Part shown: in pieces, positions 28,806 through 38,083 of the stretch
How positions within the stretch are numbered: position 1 is the first letter of the stretch
How the letters are laid out: every line of letters begins with the position of its first letter
DNA from: Marinithermus hydrothermalis DSM 14884
GTDB lineage: Bacteria; Deinococcota; Deinococci; Deinococcales; Marinithermaceae
Reading direction: 5' to 3'
Assembly: GCF_000195335.1 (NCBI RefSeq)
Contig: NC_015387.1
Coordinates: forward strand, 682,001 to 746,000
DNA length: 64,000 nt
The notes under the pieces: generated by a model
Told to the model about the DNA's origin: nothing
Database searches by the model: none
Seen by the model: the letters and a program-made list of their open reading frames with translations, nothing else
Program-made: the position numbers and the translations under genes

Positions 28806-30064
28806 TCGCCGCGACGGCACAAACCGCATCCGTGGCGCAAGCGGTCGCGAACCTCGCGGTGTGGCTCGAGACCGTGCGCCAGCCGGGAGGGTACGCGGGG
28901 CCGGTCGCGCACTGGTGGCAGAACCGCTACCGGTACACCGGGCCGGGCCTGGACTGGCGTTACGAGGGGTTGCTCGAGGGGTACCGCGTGCTCTACGAGA
29001 AGACCGGGGATCCCTGCTGGAGGCAGCGGTTGCAGCGCGCCGCCACCGACTTGATGCAGGGCCAGCGGCCGGACGGCACGTACCGCTCTTCTTGCTTCGA
29101 GCTGAACCCGGGCACGATGGGGACCCCGCACGAAGCCGCGGCGACGCTGGGCCTGCTCGGCGCGCTGCGGTACCTGAAGGATCCGGACGCGGCCCTCGCC
29201 TGCGCCCGCAGGAACCTGGAGGGGCTGGTCCGGCGGTTGTGGGACCCGAACCGCCAGGGGTTCAACGACCGGCCGGGGGTGTACGGGCGCGTGCCGAACA
29301 AGCTCGCGACCCTCGCCCAGGCCTTCCTGCGCTTCGCCGTGGTGAGCGGGGAGGAGGTGTGGCTGGGGTACGCGCGGGCTGCGCTTGAGGACGTGCTGGG
29401 CTACCAGGTGCCGCGCGGGCCCCTCAAAGGTGCGATCCATCAGTACGCGCCCCGGCCCGGGCGCGGGGACGGCCGCTTCTTCCCGTACTACAACGCGCGG
29501 TGCGTACCCCCCTTGCTCGAGGCCGCACAGGTCTTCGGGGAGGAACGCTACCGGGTGGCGGCCCGCGCGGCGCTCGGTTTCCTCGAGCGCACCCACCGCG
29601 CGGGGGGGTGGCCGCAGCTCCTGTACACCCGCGGAGGGGGCGTTGGTCCCCGCTGGGTGGCGGGAGCGGCGGATATCCTGCGCGCGTTTCGCTTGATGGG
29701 GCGCCCCCTGCCCAACGGGGCGCTCGAGTGGTTCTTGCAGCGCCAACTCCCCAGCGGGGCGTTCCGCACCGCGGAGGGATTCAGCCCCGGGGGGCGGGCG
29801 GACTACCGGGACCTCACGCCCGTGACCGGGTGGAACGACAAGGCCCTGCGCTTTCTCGCCGAACTGCTGCCCAGCGGGGCGCGATTGCCCCAGGCCACGA
29901 CCCGGACGGTGCGGCTCCCTACGAGGGTGGGGCGGCGTGCGGCCGTGCTCGTGGAGACCCCGGAGGAGGTGCGGATCGTGGGGGCGAAGGGAGTGCACTT
30001 ATACCACTGGGTTAAGGCTGAGCCTTGGGCTCGAGTCTGCGTGCAGGAGGTGGATTTCCGGTGA
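28802..30064 (+). CDS. alpha/alpha-toroid (six-hairpin-like) protein of glycan operon
   Basis: The 420-residue protein is built of repeating helical hairpins with conserved WRYEGLLEGYRVLYEKTGD, GQRPDGTYRSSCFE, GTMGTPHEAAATLGLLGAL, QGFNDRPG and DLTPVTGWNDKALRFLAE stretches, similar in style to six-hairpin glycosidases, epimerases or prenyl-toroid enzymes. No signal peptide, so probably cytoplasmic. I cannot name the family. A role in trimming or epimerising a glycan intermediate fits the neighbours. ATGA overlap with the preceding gene and GTGA overlap with the following GT2 gene. Confidence 0.7.
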   Translation: MIAATAQTASVAQAVANLAVWLETVRQPGGYAGPVAHWWQNRYRYTGPGLDWRYEGLLEGYRVLYEKTGDPCWRQRLQRAATDLMQGQRPDGTYRSSCFELNPGTMGTPHEAAATLGLLGALRYLKDPDAALACARRNLEGLVRRLWDPNRQGFNDRPGVYGRVPNKLATLAQAFLRFAVVSGEEVWLGYARAALEDVLGYQVPRGPLKGAIHQYAPRPGRGDGRFFPYYNARCVPPLLEAAQVFGEERYRVAARAALGFLERTHRAGGWPQLLYTRGGGVGPRWVAGAADILRAFRLMGRPLPNGALEWFLQRQLPSGAFRTAEGFSPGGRADYRDLTPVTGWNDKALRFLAELLPSGARLPQATTRTVRLPTRVGRRAAVLVETPEEVRIVGAKGVHLYHWVKAEPWARVCVQEVDFR

Positions 30065-31128
30065 ACGGGGTGTTCCTCGCGGCGCTCGTGGGGTTGTGGC
30101 TCGCGCACGCGTACCGGATCGCCCGGGCGGTCCCAAAGGCCTCTCCCCAGCCGCCTGCGCTTACGCCGCGCGCGCACTGGCCCCGCGTAAGTTTTCTGGT
30201 TCCCGCCTGGGACGCGCGCGCCCACATCCCCTACTTCCTCGCTGCCTACCGATCGCTGGCGTACCCCGAAAAGGAGCTGATCCTGTGCGCGGGCGGCCCC
30301 GACGGGAGCTACGCGGTGGCCAAGGCCCTGGAAGGCGAGGGGGTCACGGTACTCGAGCAGCACGCGGGGGAGGGGAAGCAACGCGCGCTCGCCCGCTGCT
30401 ACGCCCGAGCCACGGGAAGCATCCTCTACCTGACCGACATCGACTGCCGTCTTTCGGACGCCGTAGTGGGCGCGGTTCTCGAACCTCTCCTTCGCGGCGA
30501 GGCCCCGGCGGCGACCGGGCCCTCCCGTCCCTTGGACGCGCAACTCCAGCATCCTTTCGTGCAGTTGCAATGGGCGGTGGAGCGGATGACCCTGCCGGAG
30601 ACGACAGGGCCGGTGGCGGGGTTGTTGGGGCGCAACGCCGCCGTGACCCGCGAGGCCCTCGAGGCCGCGGGAGGGTTCATGACGCCGGCCCCTTCAGGCA
30701 CGGACTATACCCTGGCCAAGGAGCTCCTCCGCGCGGGGAAACGCATCGTGTTCGTGCCGGGCGCGTATATGCCGAGCGAGTACCCCGAGCGCTTGAGCGT
30801 GTACGTGCGCAAACAGGCCCGGTGGGTGCGGAACGTGTTCGTGCTGGGATGGCGGTACCGGGCGTGGCTCGAGGTGCGGGCGGTGGCGCGAACCTTGGCG
30901 TTGCCGTACGCGCTGCTGGGTGGCGCTGCGCTGGGGGGGATGGGGGTTGAGGTCGGGTGGTGGGGGGTGGTGCTGCTGGGCAGCCACGCGCTGTTAAACC
31001 GACTGTACTACCAGCGCCGGGCGGCGCTGGGGTTGGATCTCAGGGTCGCGGCGCTGCATTTCATAGCGGACGTGTGGGCCGCGACCCGGGCGGGATGGCA
31101 GGTGCTGCGGGGTCAGTGGACCTGGTGA
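30061..31128 (+). CDS. membrane GT2 glycosyltransferase
   Basis: The 355-residue protein has one N-terminal hydrophobic helix (VFLAALVGLWLAHAYRI), a GT2 domain with VSFLVPAWDARAHIPYF, YLTDIDCRL (metal site), GRNAAVTREALEAAGGF and SVYVRKQARWVRN (QxxRW), and C-terminal hydrophobic stretches. The QxxRW motif marks processive or membrane-bound GT2 enzymes such as hyaluronan or ceramide transferases. It is the last gene of the first operon; a 157-bp gap with promoter element D follows. Confidence 0.88.
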   Translation: MNGVFLAALVGLWLAHAYRIARAVPKASPQPPALTPRAHWPRVSFLVPAWDARAHIPYFLAAYRSLAYPEKELILCAGGPDGSYAVAKALEGEGVTVLEQHAGEGKQRALARCYARATGSILYLTDIDCRLSDAVVGAVLEPLLRGEAPAATGPSRPLDAQLQHPFVQLQWAVERMTLPETTGPVAGLLGRNAAVTREALEAAGGFMTPAPSGTDYTLAKELLRAGKRIVFVPGAYMPSEYPERLSVYVRKQARWVRNVFVLGWRYRAWLEVRAVARTLALPYALLGGAALGGMGVEVGWWGVVLLGSHALLNRLYYQRRAALGLDLRVAALHFIADVWAATRAGWQVLRGQWTW

Positions 31129-31177
31129 TACGCGTTACTCCTGCGTTGCTTGGCGGTGCCTTGGGCGGTTTGGGGGA

Positions 31178-31253
31178 TCACGATGCGCACAGGACGCCAT
31201 GCTGCTGGCCGTGCTGCGGGGTAACGGGAAGGTCACGGGGCGCTGGTTAGCCT
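31178..31253 (+). promoter_or_regulatory. TAACG-type composite promoter element D (rfbF operon)
   Basis: TAACG at 31222, TCACG at 31233 (11 bp) and TAGCCT at 31248 (26 bp from the first) repeat the geometry of element A. An additional TCACG lies 44 bp upstream at 31178. Confidence 0.7.
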
Positions 31254-31285
31254 TAATCCCATAGCGAGAGGAAGGTGAGTCTTCA

Positions 31286-32053
31286 GTGAAGGTAGCGATT
31301 CTAGCCGGAGGGTTCGGTTCACGACTTTCCGAAGAGACCGTGGTTCGGCCCAAGCCCATGGTCGAGATCGGGGGGAAACCGATCCTGTGGCACATCATGC
31401 GCTACTACGCCCACTTCGGGTTCAAGGAGTTCGTCATCGCACTGGGGTACAAAGGGGATTACATCAAGAAGTGGATGGCCGACTACTGCGCCTTGAACGG
31501 AGACTTAACGGTCGAGCTGGGCAAGGGACGGGTGCACGCGCACGGGGGAGAGGCCGTGGACTGGACGGTGGAGCTGATCGAGACCGGCCTATACACCAAC
31601 ACCGGTGGCCGCATCAAGCGCCTCGCGCCGCACCTGGGAGGCCAGACCTTCATGCTCGCTTGGGGCGACGGGGTCTCCACCGTGGATCTGCGCCGCCTGC
31701 TGGATTTTCACCGCTCCCACGGCAAGCTCGCCACCATCGTCGCGGTACACCCCCCGCCCCGGTTCGGACAGCTCAAGATCGAGGAAGGGCACGTGACCGA
31801 GTTCACCGAGAAACCCATCGACTCCGGCTGGATCAACGGCGGAATGTTCGTCCTCGAGCCCGGCGTCTTCGAGTACATCGAGGGGGACGACACCCTGTGG
31901 GAGAAAGAGCCCCTGGAGCGCCTCGCGGCGGACGGGGAGCTGATGGCCTACCGGCACGAGGGGTTCTGGCAGTGCATGGACACCCTAAGGGACAAGGTGC
32001 TGCTCGAGAAGTACTGGGAGAGCGGCAATCCCCCGTGGCGGGTCTGGGAGTGA
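31286..32053 (+). CDS. rfbF: glucose-1-phosphate cytidylyltransferase
   Basis: The 255-residue enzyme makes CDP-glucose: KVAILAGGFGSRLSEETVVRP (nucleotide loop), KPMVEIGGKPILWHIM, YTNTGGRIKRL, WGDGVSTVDLRRLL and NGGMFVLEPGVFEYI are the RfbF pattern. GTG start with AGGAAGGTGAG upstream. CDP-glucose is the entry to 3,6-dideoxyhexoses or C-methylated branched sugars. The normal partner CDP-glucose 4,6-dehydratase (RfbG) is not in this window. It is the first gene of a five-gene operon behind element D. Confidence 0.94.
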   Translation: MKVAILAGGFGSRLSEETVVRPKPMVEIGGKPILWHIMRYYAHFGFKEFVIALGYKGDYIKKWMADYCALNGDLTVELGKGRVHAHGGEAVDWTVELIETGLYTNTGGRIKRLAPHLGGQTFMLAWGDGVSTVDLRRLLDFHRSHGKLATIVAVHPPPRFGQLKIEEGHVTEFTEKPIDSGWINGGMFVLEPGVFEYIEGDDTLWEKEPLERLAADGELMAYRHEGFWQCMDTLRDKVLLEKYWESGNPPWRVWE

Positions 32054-32060
32054 GCGGGGC

Positions 32061-33116
32061 ATGCGGGTCCTGGTAACCGGGCACCACGGGTATATCGGCA
32101 GCGTGCTCGTTCCGATGCTGCAAGCGGCCGGGCACGAGGTGGTGGGGCTGGACGCGTACTACTTCGAGGGGTGCACGCTGGGGGAGGAGCCGCCGGAGGT
32201 GCCCGCGCTGCGTCTGGATGTGCGCGACGTTACCCCGGAGCACCTCGAGGGGTTCGACGCGGTCATTCACCTGGCGGCCCTCTCCAACGATCCTTTGGGC
32301 GACCTCAGGCCGGAGTGCACCTACCAGGTGAACTACGAGGCGACGGCGCACCTCGCGCGCTGCGCGAAACAGGCAGGGGTGCCGCGCTTTTTGTACTCCT
32401 CCTCGTGCAGCCTGTACGGCGCGTCGGACGACGGGTTTTTGACCGAAGAGGCCCCGTTCCGGCCGGTCACGCCTTACGGGCACTCCAAGATCCTGGCCGA
32501 GCAGGCCCTCGCCCGCCTCGCGGACGAGACCTTCAGCCCCACCTACCTCCGGAACGCCACGGCCTACGGGGCCTCCCCGCGGCTTCGGGGAGACCTCGTG
32601 GTGAACAACCTCGTAGGGTACGCGGTCACCACCGGGGAGGTCCTGATCAAAAGCGACGGGACGCCCTGGCGTCCCCTCGTGCACGTCGAGGACATCGCCC
32701 GAGCCTTTCTCGCGGTGCTGCACGCGCCCCGGGAGCGGGTGCACAACGAGGCCTTTAACGTGGGGCGAACCGAGGAGAACTACCAGATCCGGGAGGTGGC
32801 CGAGATCGTGCAACAGGCTGTCCCGGGAAGCCGCGTGCGCTTCGCTGAAGGGGCCGGGCCCGACAAGCGGAACTACCGGGTGGATTGCAGCAAGATCCAG
32901 CGCGTCCTGCCCGAGTACCGGCCGCAATGGACGGTGGCCGAGGGGGTCGCGCAGCTGCGCGACGCGTACCAGGCCAACCGCCTCACCCTCGAGGTCTTCA
33001 CCAGCGCGCGGTTTTTGCGCATCAAGCGGGTGCTCGAGCTGCAGCGTGCCGGGCTGCTGGATGCGGATTTGCGCTGGCGTGTGAAAAGCCCGGAAGTGAA
33101 GGAGGTCAAACCATGA
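32061..33116 (+). CDS. NAD-dependent sugar epimerase/dehydratase
   Basis: This 351-residue extended SDR has [21 protein letters not shown] (NAD binding), [20 protein letters not shown] and the catalytic YGHSK, then [13 protein letters not shown] and [12 protein letters not shown]. It acts on a nucleotide sugar, most likely a CDP- or NDP-hexose made by the neighbouring RfbF. Whether it is an epimerase, a reductase or the missing dehydratase is not decidable by motif. The stop overlaps the start of the first methyltransferase (ATGATG, 33113). Confidence 0.9.
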   Translation: MRVLVTGHHGYIGSVLVPMLQAAGHEVVGLDAYYFEGCTLGEEPPEVPALRLDVRDVTPEHLEGFDAVIHLAALSNDPLGDLRPECTYQVNYEATAHLARCAKQAGVPRFLYSSSCSLYGASDDGFLTEEAPFRPVTPYGHSKILAEQALARLADETFSPTYLRNATAYGASPRLRGDLVVNNLVGYAVTTGEVLIKSDGTPWRPLVHVEDIARAFLAVLHAPRERVHNEAFNVGRTEENYQIREVAEIVQQAVPGSRVRFAEGAGPDKRNYRVDCSKIQRVLPEYRPQWTVAEGVAQLRDAYQANRLTLEVFTSARFLRIKRVLELQRAGLLDADLRWRVKSPEVKEVKP

Positions 33117-34342
33117 TGCGGATCGAGACGACCTGCCGCGCTTGCGGTGCGGCGGACCCCACGCCCTTTCTTTCCTTAGGGGAGATGCCTCTCGCGGACG
33201 GGTTGTTGAAGCCCGAGGATCCGGTGGACGCGGAGGCGTTTTACCCGCTGACCGTGGCGTTCTGCCCGGCCTGCGGGTTGGTGCAGCTCCGGGAGACCGT
33301 CTCGCCGGAGGAGCTCTTCTGCCAGGACTACCCGTACTACTCCTCCTTCTCGGACACGCTGCTGGAGCACGCCCGCAAGAACGCGGAGCACCTGATCCAG
33401 TCCCGCGAGCTCGGTCCGGAAAGCCTGGTTGTGGAGCTCGCGAGCAACGACGGGTACCTCCTCCAGTACTTTCACAAAGCCGGCATTCCGGTACTGGGGA
33501 TCGACCCGGCGGAGGGTCCGGCCGCAGCGGCCGAGGCCAAAGGCATCCCCACGCTGCGCGCGTTTTTCGGAAGGGAACTGGCCGAGGAACTGCGTGCGCA
33601 GGGCATGCAGGCCGACGTGGTCCTCGCCAACAACGTGCTCGCGCACGTGCCGGATCTCGGAGGGTTCGTGGACGGTATCCGCACCCTCCTCAAGGACGAC
33701 GGCGTCGCGGTGATCGAGGTGCCGTACGTGCGCGACCTGGTGGAGCGTGGGGAGTTTGACACGATCTATCACGAGCATTTGTGCTACTTCTCGGTTTCCG
33801 CTTTGGATCATCTGTTCCGCACGCACGGCCTGTCCCTCAACCACCTCGAGCCCCTCGCCATTCACGGCGGCTCCCTGCGGCTTTATGTCGGGAAGCACCC
33901 CGCGCCGAGCGGCGTGGTGGCCCAGTACCTGAGGACGGAGGCCATGCTCGGCATGGATCAGCTCGAGTACTACGCGGGGTTTGCTGAACGGGTCCGCACG
34001 GTGAAGCAGGAGCTCCTCGAGCTGGTGTGCGCCTTGAAGAAGGCGGGGCGGCGCATCGCGGCTTACGGCGCGGCCGCGAAAGGCGCGGTACTCCTCAACT
34101 ACGCGGGGCTCGGCACGGACCTCGTGGAGTTCGTGGTGGACCGGAACGTGCACAAGCAGGGCCGGCGCATGCCGGGAACGCACCAGCCGATCTACGCGCC
34201 GGAAAAGCTGTTGGAGGAGATGCCCGACTACACCCTCCTGCTTGCGTGGAACTTCAAGGACGAGATCCTCAAGCAGCAGGAAGCGTACCGGGTGCGCGGC
34301 GGGCAGTTCATCATCCCCATTCCGAGTCCTGTGCTCGCCTAG
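33113..34342 (+). CDS. sugar C-methyltransferase-like protein 1
   Basis: The 409-residue protein has the three-part layout of NDP-sugar C-methyltransferases (TylC3/NovU type): an N-terminal zinc site (Cys8/Cys11 and Cys51/Cys54), a SAM domain ([30 protein letters not shown]) with [10 protein letters not shown], and a C-terminal Rossmann-like domain ([33 protein letters not shown]). It would add a methyl branch to a keto sugar. The ATG at 33113 overlaps the epimerase stop. Confidence 0.88.
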   Translation: MMRIETTCRACGAADPTPFLSLGEMPLADGLLKPEDPVDAEAFYPLTVAFCPACGLVQLRETVSPEELFCQDYPYYSSFSDTLLEHARKNAEHLIQSRELGPESLVVELASNDGYLLQYFHKAGIPVLGIDPAEGPAAAAEAKGIPTLRAFFGRELAEELRAQGMQADVVLANNVLAHVPDLGGFVDGIRTLLKDDGVAVIEVPYVRDLVERGEFDTIYHEHLCYFSVSALDHLFRTHGLSLNHLEPLAIHGGSLRLYVGKHPAPSGVVAQYLRTEAMLGMDQLEYYAGFAERVRTVKQELLELVCALKKAGRRIAAYGAAAKGAVLLNYAGLGTDLVEFVVDRNVHKQGRRMPGTHQPIYAPEKLLEEMPDYTLLLAWNFKDEILKQQEAYRVRGGQFIIPIPSPVLA

Positions 34343-34349
34343 GAGGCGT

Positions 34350-35537
34350 ATGGTGGAACCGTATTGCTACGCGTGTGGGGCCCCAAACCCCCGCGCCTTC
34401 TACACCGTGGATGCCGTACCGGTGCATAGCGTGCTGCTCATGCCGAGCCGCGACGAGGCTCTTCGGTACCCCCGCGGTCGGCTCGAGCTGGGCTTCTGCT
34501 CGAACTGCGGGTTTATCCAGAACAACGCCTTCGACCCGAGCTTGCACGAGTACTCCACGCGGTACGAGGAGACCCAAGGGTTCTCCCCCACCTTCACCCG
34601 GTTTGCCGAGGAGCTGGCCCGGGGCCTGGTGGAGCGGTACGGGATCCGGGGGAAGACCGTGCTGGAGATCGGGTGCGGCAAGGGGGAGTTCCTCAGCCTG
34701 CTCGTCGAGCTGGGGGACAACCGCGGGATCGGGATCGACCCGAGCCTCATCCCCGAGCGGCTCCCGGCCTCCGCCCGGGAGCGCATCCTGTCCGTACAGG
34801 ACTTTTACGAGAACCACGTGGACCTCACGCGCGAGGCCGACGCGGTGATCTGCCGGCACACCCTCGAGCACATCCAGCCGGTGCAGGACTTCATCCAGCT
34901 CGTGCGCGAAGGGATCGGGAACCGCCGCGACGTGCTGGTCTGTTTCGAGGTGCCCGACGTGGCGCGTGTCCTCGAGGAAAACGCGTTTTGGGACGTGTAC
35001 TACGAGCACTGCTCGTACTTCAGCCTGGGCTCCTTGGGGCGGCTTTTCCGCGAGGCGGGGTTCGAGCTGCTCGAGCTCTACCGCGACTACGGCGACCAGT
35101 ACCTGATCTTGGTGGGCCGCGTCGGCACGAACGGCGAGCGCTTTTCCGGGGAGGAGTCCCCCAAGCGGCTCGAGCGGATGGTCGCCGTCTTCGAGACGCG
35201 GGTGCAAGAAGCGATGGATGTTTGGCGGGAACGCTTTGCGGCTTGGCGTGCGGCGGGGAAGCGCGTCGTGCTGTGGGGAGGCGGTTCGAAGGGCGTGGCC
35301 TTCCTCACCACGCTGGGGCTAGGGGAGGAGGTGGGGTACGTGGTGGACATCAACCCCTACAAGCAAGGCATGTACATGCCCGGCAGCGGGCACGAGGTGG
35401 TGAGCCCCGCCTTTCTCGAGGCCTACCGGCCCGACGTAGTCATCGTGATGAACCCGATCTACACCGAGGAGATTCAGGCTGAGCTCGCACGGTTGGGGCT
35501 CGAGCCCGAGCTCGTGCGGGTGGGGGTGCCCGCATGA
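34350..35537 (+). CDS. sugar C-methyltransferase-like protein 2
   Basis: The 395-residue protein has the same plan: zinc Cys6/Cys9 and Cys50/Cys53, SAM motif VLEIGCGKGEFLSL, YYEHCSYFSLGSL and a C-terminal domain with LWGGGSKGVAFLTTLGL and VDINPYKQGMYMPG. AGGAGG lies before the ATG at 34350, 7 bp after protein 1. Bases 34581-34745 are 97% identical to the corresponding part of protein 3, far above the rest of the genes, a sign of gene conversion. Stop overlaps the next start (ATGA). Confidence 0.87.
   Translation: MVEPYCYACGAPNPRAFYTVDAVPVHSVLLMPSRDEALRYPRGRLELGFCSNCGFIQNNAFDPSLHEYSTRYEETQGFSPTFTRFAEELARGLVERYGIRGKTVLEIGCGKGEFLSLLVELGDNRGIGIDPSLIPERLPASARERILSVQDFYENHVDLTREADAVICRHTLEHIQPVQDFIQLVREGIGNRRDVLVCFEVPDVARVLEENAFWDVYYEHCSYFSLGSLGRLFREAGFELLELYRDYGDQYLILVGRVGTNGERFSGEESPKRLERMVAVFETRVQEAMDVWRERFAAWRAAGKRVVLWGGGSKGVAFLTTLGLGEEVGYVVDINPYKQGMYMPGSGHEVVSPAFLEAYRPDVVIVMNPIYTEEIQAELARLGLEPELVRVGVPA
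34581..34745 (+). repeat. 165-bp near-identical block, copy 1
   Basis: This block differs from 35762-35926 at only five positions by eye. It encodes the SAM-binding region (FSPTFTRFAEELARGLVERY to GIGIDPS). Confidence 0.9.
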
Positions 35538-36673
35538 CGGCGCCTTGTCCGGCCTGCCGTGCTGGCGCGCTCGAGGTCTTTTTTGAGGCGCGGGATGTGC
35601 CCGTGTACGCCAACGTGCAGTGGCCTACGGCCGAGGCCGCGCGTGCTGCCGCGCGGGGGGACCTTGTGCTGGGGTTTTGCGGGCGTTGCGGGATGATCTA
35701 CAACCTGGCCTTTGACTCCGCGCGGCTGGAGTACGACGAGGCCTACGAGAACTCCTTGCATTTCTCCCCCACCTTCGCCCGGTTTGCCGAGGAGCTGGCC
35801 CGGGGCCTGGTGGAGCGGTACGGGGTCCGGGGGAAGACCGTGCTGGAGATCGGGTGCGGCAAGGGGGAGTTCCTCAGCCGGCTCGTGGAGCTCGGGGACA
35901 ACCGCGGGATCGGGATCGACCCGAGCTGTCCCGGCGTGGAGGATCCCCGCGTGCGGGTGATCCCGGCGTACTTCAGCGCGGACCGAATCGACGCGACGCC
36001 GGACCTCATCGTGCTCAGGCACGTGCTCGAGCACGTGCCCGACCCGCACGCCCTCCTCGCGGAGATGCGCCGCGTGGCCAGGCCGGGCACGGTGGTGTAC
36101 ATCGAGGTGCCCAACGCCCTGTTTACCCTCGAGGACCTCGGCATCTGGGACCTGATCTACGAGCACTGCGCCTACTACACGCCGGTGGCGCTCGAGGGGT
36201 TGGTGCGCCGCGCGGGGTTTTCCCCGCGCACGGTGTACGCGCACTACGGAGGGCAGTTCCTCTCGGTGGAGGCGGTGCGGAATGGGGGTGGGGCCAGGTT
36301 GGAAGGCGAGGGGGCGGGGTTGGCCCCGTTGGTGCGCGCCTTTGCGGGGCGCTACCGGGAGAAGATCGCCTACTGGCGGGATACCCTGGAGCGTTGGGGT
36401 GCGGAAGGGCGTCGGGTGGCGCTTTGGGGAGCGGGGTCAAAGGGGGTGACCTTCCTGAACCTCGTGGGTCGGGAGCGCGTGTGCTGCGCGGTGGACGTAA
36501 ACCCCCGCAAGCAGGGGAAGTACGTGGCGGGCACGGGTCAGGAGATCGTGCCTCCGGCGCGGCTGGGGGCGCTGGAGGTGGACACGGTGCTGGTGATGAA
36601 CCCTAACTACCGGTACGAGATCGAGGAGACCCTGGCCGCGCTGGGGGTGCAGGCCCGAACGGTGCTCGTGTAA
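35534..36673 (+). CDS. sugar C-methyltransferase-like protein 3
   Basis: The 379-residue protein has zinc Cys5/Cys8 and Cys49/Cys52, SAM motif VLEIGCGKGEFLSR, LRHVLEHVPDPHALLAEM, YEHCAYYTPVAL and a C-terminal domain with LWGAGSKGVTFLNLVG and VDVNPRKQGKYVAGTG. It is a paralogue of the preceding gene and is the last of the rfbF operon, ending 3 bp from the convergent FG-GAP gene. Three such enzymes in a row suggest successive or alternative modification of one sugar, or heteromeric assembly. Confidence 0.87.
   Translation: MTAPCPACRAGALEVFFEARDVPVYANVQWPTAEAARAAARGDLVLGFCGRCGMIYNLAFDSARLEYDEAYENSLHFSPTFARFAEELARGLVERYGVRGKTVLEIGCGKGEFLSRLVELGDNRGIGIDPSCPGVEDPRVRVIPAYFSADRIDATPDLIVLRHVLEHVPDPHALLAEMRRVARPGTVVYIEVPNALFTLEDLGIWDLIYEHCAYYTPVALEGLVRRAGFSPRTVYAHYGGQFLSVEAVRNGGGARLEGEGAGLAPLVRAFAGRYREKIAYWRDTLERWGAEGRRVALWGAGSKGVTFLNLVGRERVCCAVDVNPRKQGKYVAGTGQEIVPPARLGALEVDTVLVMNPNYRYEIEETLAALGVQARTVLV
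35762..35926 (+). repeat. 165-bp near-identical block, copy 2
   Basis: Partner of 34581-34745, same orientation, 1181 bp apart. Confidence 0.9.
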
Positions 36674-36676
36674 GGC

Positions 36677-37849
36677 CTACGGGATGGCGTCGTTGCGCCA
36701 AAGGTGGAGGTACTGAGGGGCGTCCCACCCGATGCTGATGATCTCCAGGTCACCGTCCGCGTCGAGATCCGCCACCCGCGCTCCCAGGTGGCTTTCCTTC
36801 CCAGCGTCCACCGGGTGCGGAACCCAACGGGTGCCGTGATCCCGGTTCTCCCAGATCACGACCCGGAGCGCACCGCGGTGTTCCGCAGTGATGATGTCAG
36901 GGTCCCCGTCCCGGTCCATGTCCGCCACGCTCATGCTGTTCGTGCTGCCCTGCACGGCTACGGTGTGGCGCGGCCAGGGGGCGGTACGGGGATCTGCAGG
37001 TTGCTCGAACCAGAAGGTGTACGCGCCCTCGGGCTTGCCGTTCTCCTCGCTGACGATCACGTCGAGCCGGCCGTCCCCGTTCACGTCCGCGACGGCCGCG
37101 CGGTCCCCGGGGTTTTCCGTGGTGCCGATCAGGTAGCGCGGCCAGTCCGCGCTTCCATCCCCCGGGTTTTCCCACCAGTGCACCGCGCGCCCCCCTACGG
37201 CCGGGCCGAGGGTGGCGATCAGGTCGTCGTCCCCGTCCCCGTCTAGGTCCCCTGCGGCGAGCAGGTCCTCGGCTACCGCCTCTGCGCTGACTCGCACCTT
37301 GGGCCAGGTCCCTGCCTCCGGGCGCTCGGGGATGCGGAGGTACCACAGGCCCGCCCCCGTAGTGAAAGCGATTTCCGGAAGGCCGCCGGGCTCGAGTTGC
37401 GCCAGGGTGTACCCCTGGCTGTTGATGTGCTCGGTGGGCTCGAGGGTCGCCACCTGCCGCACCGACCAGCGCTCCCCTTGGGCGTCCTCGGGGCGCACCC
37501 AGTACACGCCGGGCAGCGCTTGCGCGATCGCGTCGAGCCGGCCGTCCTCATCCACATCCACGAGCAGCATCGCGTCCACGTTCTCCGGAAAGGCGATGCG
37601 CGCCCACGGGCCGGTCAGGTCCCCGCCAGGGTTGCGGTACGCGTACCGTCCCGAGACGATGTCCGCGTACCCGTCACCGTTCACGTCGCCCATCGCCAGG
37701 CCGAGGTAACGCACGTTCCCCTGGAAGACCTCGCGCGTGCGGTCTACTTGAATGTACGCCCATTGGTCCAGGGGCAGCGGCGCGTGGGTTTGGGCGGCGA
37801 CGAACCCGATGAGGGTAAGGGCAAGGATTCTTCCTAAGCGTGTGCACAC
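36677..37849 (-). CDS. secreted FG-GAP/VCBS-repeat protein 1
   Basis: The 390-residue protein has a signal peptide (MCTRLGRILALTLIGFVAAQ) and then about six FG-GAP/VCBS blades with calcium-binding DxNGDGxxD loops (DVNGDGYADIV, DVDEDGRLDAI, DLDGDGDDDLI, DVNGDGRLDVI, DMDRDGDPDII, DLDADGDLEII), which fold as a beta-propeller. I choose GTG 37849, which has GGAGGT 6 nt upstream and gives a clean signal peptide; an ATG at 37882 is in frame. It is likely exported or surface-bound and may bind the glycan made by the island. It is divergent from the GT2 gene at 38084. Confidence 0.82.
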   Translation of the reverse strand: MCTRLGRILALTLIGFVAAQTHAPLPLDQWAYIQVDRTREVFQGNVRYLGLAMGDVNGDGYADIVSGRYAYRNPGGDLTGPWARIAFPENVDAMLLVDVDEDGRLDAIAQALPGVYWVRPEDAQGERWSVRQVATLEPTEHINSQGYTLAQLEPGGLPEIAFTTGAGLWYLRIPERPEAGTWPKVRVSAEAVAEDLLAAGDLDGDGDDDLIATLGPAVGGRAVHWWENPGDGSADWPRYLIGTTENPGDRAAVADVNGDGRLDVIVSEENGKPEGAYTFWFEQPADPRTAPWPRHTVAVQGSTNSMSVADMDRDGDPDIITAEHRGALRVVIWENRDHGTRWVPHPVDAGKESHLGARVADLDADGDLEIISIGWDAPQYLHLWRNDAIP

Positions 37850-37909
37850 TCGAGTACCTCCGAAGGGGGAGCCTACCTCCATACTAGGCCCCCGTGACTC
37901 GGGAAAGGC

Positions 37910-37936
37910 CGTTAAGCCCGTCGTTAACGCTTGTTA
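37910..37936 (-). promoter_or_regulatory. TAACG-like repeats before FG-GAP gene 1
   Basis: On the minus strand TAACA (37936), TAACG (37926) and TAACG (37914) lie 10 and 12 bp apart. A possible -10 TAGTAT (37886-37881) is further away than in elements A-D, so the fit is loose. Confidence 0.4.
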
Positions 37937-37975
37937 CCCTGGGGCCGAGACCCGGCTTTTAAGGGGGAAGGAGGG

Positions 37976-38050
37976 TAACGCCGCGCAGGCGGGGCGTGTG
38001 GGAAGCGGTCCGGCTGGGTAACGTGCGGATCACGCCTTTTGCGATAGCTT
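37976..38050 (+). promoter_or_regulatory. TAACG-type composite promoter element B
   Basis: TAACG at 38019, TCACG at 38030 (11 bp) and TAGCTT at 38045 (26 bp from the first); an upstream TAACG lies 43 bp before, at 37976, as in element A. Confidence 0.7.
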
Positions 38051-38083
38051 GAAGCATCGGTGAGACATGGGGAGGACGTGGGT

